Shown here: positions 59,860 through 64,000 of the stretch, piece by piece
How positions within the stretch are numbered: position 1 is the stretch's first letter
Layout of the letters: each line of letters opens with the position of its first letter
The notes under the pieces: model-generated
Told to the model about the DNA's origin: nothing
The model's input: only the letters and a program-made list of their open reading frames with translations
Database searches by the model: none
Assembly (NCBI GenBank): GCA_964444225.1
Contig: CAYUFM010000001.1
Coordinates: 71,173-135,172, forward strand
Length of the DNA: 64,000 nucleotides
Origin: JALHOM01 sp964444225
GTDB taxonomy: Bacteria; Patescibacteriota; Saccharimonadia; Saccharimonadales; 2-12-FULL-41-12
Direction of reading: 5' to 3'
Made by a program: the position numbers and the translations under genes

Positions 59860-60270
59860 ATGTTAAAGAAAATAAACTTACTAATCGCTTCAGTCTTCGC
59901 CTTTGGCCTTATGCTAGTTCCAGCAACTACTTTTGCGGGGGCTGATATTAAAGGTGGGCTTTGTCAGGGTGCTACAAATCTAGAATTTTCTGGCACTAAT
60001 AGTGCGGCTTGTGATGCTAATGCCGATGAAGGTCAGCTAAACGATCTAATCAGAAGAGTTATTAACATAGTCTCTGTCATTGTGGCTATTGTGGCTGTGA
60101 TCATGATAATTGTAGGTGGATTTAAATACATCGCATCTGGTGGTGACTCTACTAAAGTTACTAGCGCAAAAAATACTATTCTTTACGCTATTATCGGCTT
60201 GGTAATAGTTGCTTTAGCCCAGTTCGTGGTGAAGTTTGTCCTAAACCAATCAACAGCCTTAACTAGCTAA
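59860..60270 (+). CDS. Type IV secretion pilin-like protein 6, probable major pilin
   Basis: A 136-residue paralogue with a signal peptide (LLIASVFAFGLMLVPATTFA), a Cys pair (GGLCQGA, SAACDAN) and the cleanest pilin core: RVINIVSVIVAIVAVIMIIV, loop FKYIASGGDSTKVTSAKN, YAIIGLVIVALAQFVVKFVL. It alone has its own promoter (59801-59829), a good AGAAAGG Shine-Dalgarno and a strong terminator right behind it, so it is the best candidate for the major structural subunit. Confidence 0.9.
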   Translation: MLKKINLLIASVFAFGLMLVPATTFAGADIKGGLCQGATNLEFSGTNSAACDANADEGQLNDLIRRVINIVSVIVAIVAVIMIIVGGFKYIASGGDSTKVTSAKNTILYAIIGLVIVALAQFVVKFVLNQSTALTS

Positions 60271-60285
60271 AGTTAATATCGGCTC

Positions 60286-60323
60286 AATAATAAAACCCGC
60301 TCAGATGAGCGGGTTTTATTATT
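60286..60323 (+). terminator. Strong bidirectional intrinsic terminator
   Basis: A perfect 18-base inverted repeat (60286-60303 with 60306-60323). Its GC core ACCCGCTCA/TGAGCGGGT is flanked by A-rich and T-rich arms, so it can stop the pilin transcript and the opposite-strand hsp20 transcript. Confidence 0.9.
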
Positions 60324-60339
60324 AGATAAGTTATTATTC

Positions 60340-60825
60340 TTATAGAATTTCGATCTTCTTTACTGTGTCTTGCTTTAGTTTCTTAAAGCTAACGGTCAGT
60401 ACGCCGTCTTTTAGTACAGCTTCTATCTCATCTTCTTTGACAGGTACTGGTAAAGCTATGCTTCTACTAAATTCACCCCAGTAACACTCTTGTACGAAAT
60501 AGTTTTCGACATTATCTTCACCGCCGGCGCTTAGTGTTCCGCGTATACTTAATGTATTGTCAGAAATACTGACATCTAGGTCGTTCTTATTGACTCCTGC
60601 GGTGCGAGCTTTGACAACTAGCTCTTCTTTAGTCTCGTATACATCAACGGCTAATTGTCCAGGAACAACATCGTCTTCTTCCCATTCATCAGATACAGTA
60701 GGTCCACTTGGTTCGTCCATTTGAGGCTCCGCCGGCTGTGACGACAAGAGGTCATCATCACCTAAAAATGCTGCAGTCAACTCATCTTCCATTAATAGAT
60801 CTTCATCACGATTACGTCGTGCCAT
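60340..60825 (-). CDS. Small heat-shock protein (HSP20/alpha-crystallin family)
   Basis: A 161-residue ATP-independent chaperone. An acidic N-terminal arm (residues 1-50, MEDEL and Asp/Glu-rich) precedes the alpha-crystallin domain: LAVDVYETKEELVVKARTAG, VSISDNTLSIRG, FSRSIALPVPVKEDEIEAVL and DGVLTVSFKK, the conserved G-V-L-x-V/I region. The C-terminal I-x-I motif is present as IEIL. GGAGGG precedes the ATG. The 167-base gap upstream shows no CIRCE-type operator. Confidence 0.92.
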   Translation of the reverse strand: MARRNRDEDLLMEDELTAAFLGDDDLLSSQPAEPQMDEPSGPTVSDEWEEDDVVPGQLAVDVYETKEELVVKARTAGVNKNDLDVSISDNTLSIRGTLSAGGEDNVENYFVQECYWGEFSRSIALPVPVKEDEIEAVLKDGVLTVSFKKLKQDTVKKIEIL

Positions 60826-60979
60826 TACTTTATACCCTCCAGTGGTCGGTTTGTTAGATTGTTTTAGCCACTAAGTTTTTATGTTGTTATTAGTATATCC
60901 CATAATTTCTATCTTGTAAGCAACTTTAGAACGTTTTTACAACACAAAAATTACTACACTATAAAACGGTAACAAATGT

Positions 60980-60985
60980 TATAAC
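60980..60985 (+). promoter_or_regulatory. -10 element, leaderless promoter for comF
   Basis: TATAAC with seven bases before the GTG at 60993 and no Shine-Dalgarno. Confidence 0.4.
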
Positions 60986-60992
60986 TTCTAAA

Positions 60993-61667
60993 GTGTTAGC
61001 AGAGAGAATTATTTCGTTGGTGGCTCCTGAAGCTTGTCTGGTTTGTAGTAAAAAAGGCTTTGGTTTTTGTATCGACTGTCAGCAAGACTATCTAGAACTA
61101 GCCCTTTCTAGGTGTTATAGGTGTCATAAGGTTACTCGTCAACACCAGCTTTGTCCTAATTGTCGCAGGACGACTAAGCTTGGCCACCTTTGGGTTGTCA
61201 CAATGTACCAGGACATTGGCAAAGATATCTTGCACAACCTAAAATTTGAAAGATCTGGGTACTTGGCCAAAGATATTGCTAGGATTATGGCCGAGGTTCT
61301 ACCGATACTCCCGTCGAGTACTGTAATATGCCACGTCCCTACTGCCCCAAGCCGCATTAGGGTTAGAGGCTATGATCAGGCACAACTTATTGCTAAACGC
61401 TTAAATAAATTAAAAAAACTGGAGTATCAAGATCTGTTAAGACGTTCATCGTATTCGCGGCAACTCGGTTCAACTAGAGATCAGCGGTTACGGCAAGCTA
61501 GTAAGGCTTTTGAGTTAAATAAACCAGCCCTGGTAAAAGGCAAGAACATTTTGATTGTAGATGATGTGACTACTTCGGGCGCAACCCTTGAGGCGGTCTC
61601 CAAGCTTTTTAAAAAAGCCGGCGCCCAATCTGTTGACGCCATAGTTTTTGCCCAAGCCCTAGATTAG
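60993..61667 (+). CDS. comF: ComF-family phosphoribosyltransferase-like protein
   Basis: A 224-residue protein starting with GTG. Residues 12-60 hold two pairs of zinc-ligand Cys (CLVCSKKGFGFCIDC and CYRCHKVTRQHQLCPNC). The rest is a type I phosphoribosyltransferase fold with the PRPP loop ILIVDDVTTSGATLEAVSKL and RGYDQAQLIAKRL. ComF acts in the cytosol in DNA uptake in competent bacteria. Saccharibacteria commonly keep competence genes, and the ComF here would suit uptake of external DNA by a nucleotide-dependent cell. Confidence 0.9.
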   Translation: MLAERIISLVAPEACLVCSKKGFGFCIDCQQDYLELALSRCYRCHKVTRQHQLCPNCRRTTKLGHLWVVTMYQDIGKDILHNLKFERSGYLAKDIARIMAEVLPILPSSTVICHVPTAPSRIRVRGYDQAQLIAKRLNKLKKLEYQDLLRRSSYSRQLGSTRDQRLRQASKAFELNKPALVKGKNILIVDDVTTSGATLEAVSKLFKKAGAQSVDAIVFAQALD

Positions 61668-61693
61668 ATCTAGTAAAAAAAATATTTTGTGGT

Positions 61694-61699
61694 TATAAT
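61694..61699 (+). promoter_or_regulatory. -10 element for mscL
   Basis: TATAAT with a leader of about 25 bases that carries a strong AAGGAG before the ATG at 61731. This contrasts with the leaderless genes. Confidence 0.5.
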
Positions 61700-61730
61700 C
61701 TGAATCATCAACTAATAAGGAGTAGTTTTA

Positions 61731-62063
61731 ATGGGTAAAACTGTAACAGAATTTACAAACTTTGTGCGCGAGCAAGGTGTGGTTGGTTTGGCCGTAGGTC
61801 TTGCCATCGGTGTGGCCGCAGGTGACGCAGTAGCAAAAATCGTAGACAACTTCATTAACCCACTAGTAGGATTTATTCTTGGTGGCACAGACCTTTCTGG
61901 TCTAAAGTGGGATACTGGTCTAGAAAACGGTGGTGTGCCACTAGTTTTTGGTTGGGGTGAGATCCTGAGCGCAATCATCACATTGCTGGCAACAGCCTTT
62001 GTGATCTTCTACATTGTCCGTGCTATGAAGCTAGACAAACTAGACAAAGCTTCTAAAAAATAA
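61731..62063 (+). CDS. mscL: Large-conductance mechanosensitive channel MscL
   Basis: A 110-residue channel that opens on hypo-osmotic shock. The first helix (VVGLAVGLAIGVAAGDAVAKIV) has the MscL pore pattern with spaced Gly and Ala. FINPLVGFILGG follows, and the second helix is ILSAIITLLATAFVIFYIV, with a basic C-terminus (KLDKLDKASKK). It is slightly shorter than E. coli MscL, as is usual in this group. A terminator follows. Confidence 0.9.
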   Translation: MGKTVTEFTNFVREQGVVGLAVGLAIGVAAGDAVAKIVDNFINPLVGFILGGTDLSGLKWDTGLENGGVPLVFGWGEILSAIITLLATAFVIFYIVRAMKLDKLDKASKK

Positions 62064-62089
62064 CCCCATATCAGGTTTAAAACTTAAAT

Positions 62090-62118
62090 ACACCTCGGTT
62101 GAAACGCCGAGGTGTTTT
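62090..62118 (+). terminator. Intrinsic terminator after mscL
   Basis: The arms ACACCTCGG (62090-62098) and CCGAGGTGT (62107-62115) are followed by T residues. It also lies just beyond the 3' end of the opposite-strand gene and may serve both. Confidence 0.85.
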
Positions 62119-62120
62119 AC

Positions 62121-63596
62121 TTAGAAGTCCCCTAGCAATTTTTCTGTTGGCGCAAAATTATCGGTTAATATAATCCCTGTCGCTTGAGTATTGGCGGGTT
62201 TAAATTTTTGCATAGATTTTTTAATGGAATCGTAATCATCGCTGGCTATCAGCAGTATATTTTGAGTCTGTGAGTCATTAGCGCGCGATGTATAGAAAAG
62301 CTCAGCACTTTTAAAACTTTGTTTCATTGTGCTCTGCACGCTAGCGATAAACTCTGCCCTATCGCTACTCAGGCTACCGATTACATTACTAGCAATAATA
62401 CCTCCAGGGTTAAGCGACGACTTCATTTTTTCTACCGCTTCAGCAGTCGTGAGATGAAATGGAGGTCTTATTGAACTGTAGGCATCGATAATAATAAGGT
62501 CATATTTTGTAGAGTTACGGTTGAGGTATGTCCGGCCGTCTTCGTGAATTATCTTTACGCTACTACTTTGTTTAAATCCAAAGTAATCTTTTGCTATATC
62601 ATCGAGTTTGGGGTCAATCTCTACTACATCAAAGTTAGCGTTTGGCATCTGTGTAGTAATTATTGTCGGTAAGGTGTAAGCTCCGCCACCGATCATTAGT
62701 ATATTCTTTGGCTTTAGGTTTTGGGTAACTTGGATTAGCGCCTGAGTGTAAGAAAAAGCAGGTGTTAGTGGTTCATTAATTAAAACTCCAGATTGTGCAC
62801 TGGAGTTATCGGTCACTAACAGTCTAGTTTGTTTGCCACGGTAAATAATGTCAGACACTCTATAACTGGCGTAGGCGGTATCTTTTGCGTAAACCGTGCC
62901 GATAGCCTTGGCTTCATTAAGTGAAGAAACAAAAAGTCCTACAACCAGTACGAACAAGAGTATCAATGATTTCATTAATTTTTTATCGGTTAGTTTTGGT
63001 CGATTAGCCAAGATACTTAGCAGTACGAGAATTCCTACAAAAATCCAGTATAATTGTCTGTTGCCCAGAATATTTATCAAAAAATAACCTGTTATGAAAG
63101 TGCCAGCTATACTACCAAATGTCCCTAGTGCGTATAGCTTTCCAATTATTTCACCGCCCATGCTTAGTTTTCTCAATGCTAGCTTCGCTATATATGGCGA
63201 CACCATACCTAAAAAGAAGGCCATTGGTGCAAAAAGCAGCATAGATGCTAGGGCTGACTGTAGGCGCAACGAAGGGACGTTTTCTGCTACAAAATTAAGT
63301 AGTGGAGCCTGTAAAACAGTGGTGACCGCTAAAATGGCGGTCGCTATCAAAAAGATTTTTTGTAGACCTTTAAAGCTAGCTCCTTTGTCCGCGACTATTC
63401 CTCCCTGCCAGTACCCTAGCGCTAAAGCCCCTAAGATTACGCCGATGACAGCCGTCCAGACATAAGTAGACGTACCAAAATATGGTGCAATAGTGCGGGC
63501 ACCAACAATTTCTACCGACATAATCACCGCACCATTCAAAAAAGCGATGAGTGCTAGAGTGCGGTTATTTTTTATATCCCACGAGCCTTTTTTCAT
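62121..63596 (-). CDS. Spermidine-synthase-like protein with N-terminal membrane domain
   Basis: A 491-residue fusion-type protein. The first 215 residues have about seven membrane segments (LIAFLNGAVIMSVEIVGART is the start of the first). The C-terminal 270 residues are a spermidine synthase/methyltransferase fold with MIGGGAYTLPTII, DVVEIDPKLDDIAKDYF, EDGRTYLNRNSTKYDLIIID and AYSSIRPPFHLTTAEAVEKM. Such proteins are common in bacteria and often called SpeE-like. The canonical catalytic Asp of polyamine synthases is present in the DAYS motif, but the substrate is uncertain. A -10 element nine bases before the start implies a leaderless transcript. Confidence 0.88.
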   Translation of the reverse strand: MKKGSWDIKNNRTLALIAFLNGAVIMSVEIVGARTIAPYFGTSTYVWTAVIGVILGALALGYWQGGIVADKGASFKGLQKIFLIATAILAVTTVLQAPLLNFVAENVPSLRLQSALASMLLFAPMAFFLGMVSPYIAKLALRKLSMGGEIIGKLYALGTFGSIAGTFITGYFLINILGNRQLYWIFVGILVLLSILANRPKLTDKKLMKSLILLFVLVVGLFVSSLNEAKAIGTVYAKDTAYASYRVSDIIYRGKQTRLLVTDNSSAQSGVLINEPLTPAFSYTQALIQVTQNLKPKNILMIGGGAYTLPTIITTQMPNANFDVVEIDPKLDDIAKDYFGFKQSSSVKIIHEDGRTYLNRNSTKYDLIIIDAYSSIRPPFHLTTAEAVEKMKSSLNPGGIIASNVIGSLSSDRAEFIASVQSTMKQSFKSAELFYTSRANDSQTQNILLIASDDYDSIKKSMQKFKPANTQATGIILTDNFAPTEKLLGDF

Positions 63597-63605
63597 TCAA
63601 GCCTC

Positions 63606-63611
63606 AGTATA
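63606..63611 (-). promoter_or_regulatory. -10 element, leaderless promoter
   Basis: Minus-strand TATACT, nine bases before the ATG at 63596. Confidence 0.45.
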
Positions 63612-63857
63612 CTATTTTTTGTGTTTTGTTTTCTCGGGTTTGATATCTTTAAGGCTTAAAAATAATCGGATTACACCTTTAGTAATAAAATAAAATCCGG
63701 CGACCCACACGAGTAGACCAACCAAGCCTAGACCAATATTTACATCGCCAGGTCCACCGCCAAAGATCCCGGTTTTGACATCTATCATAGATAAAACATA
63801 GGGCAAAACAAAAAGCCCCAGTCCCATAAAAATTAAAAAGGTCGCACTTTTTTGCAT
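63612..63857 (-). CDS. Small hypothetical protein with two membrane helices
   Basis: An 81-residue protein with two hydrophobic helices (FLIFMGLGLFVLPYVLSMI and IGLGLVGLLVWVAGFYFITK) and a Lys-rich C-terminus. No family is recognised. It ends 15 bases before the start of the SpeE-like gene on the same strand. A -10 TATACT (63872-63877) lies 14 bases upstream. Confidence 0.7.
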   Translation of the reverse strand: MQKSATFLIFMGLGLFVLPYVLSMIDVKTGIFGGGPGDVNIGLGLVGLLVWVAGFYFITKGVIRLFLSLKDIKPEKTKHKK

Positions 63858-63904
63858 AATTCAGTGAGTCAAGTATAACAAAAGTATTTTTTACCAAGAA
63901 AATC

Positions 63905-63913
63905 TGGTATAAT
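63905..63913 (+). promoter_or_regulatory. Extended -10 promoter of tRNA-Ser
   Basis: TGGTATAAT, hexamer at 63908-63913, 34 bases before the tRNA 5' end. It is identical to the promoter form used upstream of several protein genes. Confidence 0.6.
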
Positions 63914-63947
63914 TTACCTCTGTTAGCACCGAGCTTAGTACGGACAA

Positions 63948-64000
63948 GGAGAGGTACCCAAGTGGCTGAAGGGGACGGTTTGCTAAATCGTTAGAGGGGC
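63948..64000 (+). tRNA. tRNA-Ser(GCU), 5' part only
   Basis: The sequence starts GGAGAGGTACCCAAGTGGCT, typical of serine tRNA (acceptor GGAGAGG, D-arm with GGCTGAAGGG). The anticodon stem-loop follows with GCT at 63982-63984 in the loop TTTGCTAAA. The variable arm and 3' half lie beyond the window. Confidence 0.9.

Noticed and set aside
1..64000. Alternative genetic code (UGA as Gly, as in some CPR lineages)
   Set aside because: UGA acts as a stop at gene ends with overlapping starts (for example TGATG at 51296), and no conserved protein needs UGA readthrough.
1..64000. CRISPR arrays, insertion sequences or prophage
   Set aside because: No regularly spaced short repeats, transposase, integrase or structural phage genes were seen. 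The phage-lysozyme-like domain at 45192-46418 belongs to a secretion-locus wall hydrolase.

Overview
The window looks like a chromosome segment of a Patescibacteria (CPR) bacterium, most probably Candidatus Saccharibacteria (TM7). The evidence is the low GC content, standard stop-codon use (TGA is a stop), and the gene order around dnaA. It also shows a PrgI/VirB4/pilin type IV secretion locus beside the origin and Cys-poor secreted proteins typical of that group. This is inferred from protein content only, because no rRNA gene is present. One 100-base run of N (21177-21276) marks a scaffold gap inside a tandem repeat.

Layout. (1) 1-9.6 kb holds housekeeping and envelope genes: a secreted subtilase, a CBS-domain membrane protein, a DsbA-like thioredoxin, an iron-permease-family protein, a Kef-type antiporter, a Cys-tailed protein of unknown function behind a cobalamin riboswitch, UppP, a LexA-like HTH protein and GtrA. 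(2) 9.8-19.3 kb holds a polyprenyl-phosphate sugar transferase, a glycosyltransferase, a giant SGNH-hydrolase surface protein, phosphohexomutase, a nucleotidyltransferase and YvcK. (3) 19.4-37.5 kb is an AT-rich surface-polysaccharide region. It has a repeat-bearing secreted protein, several GT2/GT4 glycosyltransferases (one a triple fusion), a methyltransferase, a three-gene UDP-GlcNAc-to-L-amino-sugar pathway, a Wzm/Wzt exporter and an O-antigen-ligase-like protein. (4) 38-44.2 kb is the replication-origin core: jag, yidC, rnpA, rpmH, dnaA, oriC, dnaN and recF. (5) 44.2-60.3 kb is a type IV secretion-like locus: two wall hydrolases (M23 and VanY types), a VirB4 ATPase split into two genes, PrgI, a split VirB6-like channel and six tandem VirB2-like pilins. 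(6) 60.3-64 kb holds HSP20, ComF, MscL, a spermidine-synthase-like protein and the start of tRNA-Ser(GCU).

How the parts fit. The polysaccharide genes form a nearly complete route: sugar-nucleotide synthesis, priming on undecaprenyl phosphate, chain assembly, ABC export and ligation, with lipid-carrier recycling by UppP. The secretion locus combines an ATPase, a channel, pilins and peptidoglycan hydrolases. It shows no VirD4 coupling protein or relaxase in this window, so it reads more as a surface, uptake or adhesion machine than a conjugation system.

Regulation. In about twenty genes a TATAAT-like -10 hexamer lies only 5-12 bases before the start codon with no Shine-Dalgarno. Many single genes therefore appear to be transcribed as leaderless mRNAs, while operon-internal genes carry Shine-Dalgarno sequences. 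The most interesting regulatory element is an adenosylcobalamin-type riboswitch (7555-7669) with two mutually exclusive hairpins that hide or free the ribosome binding site of an unknown Cys-rich protein. The dnaA-dnaN gap carries a recognisable unwinding element: DnaA box, GC-rich step, CTA triplets, AT-rich tract.
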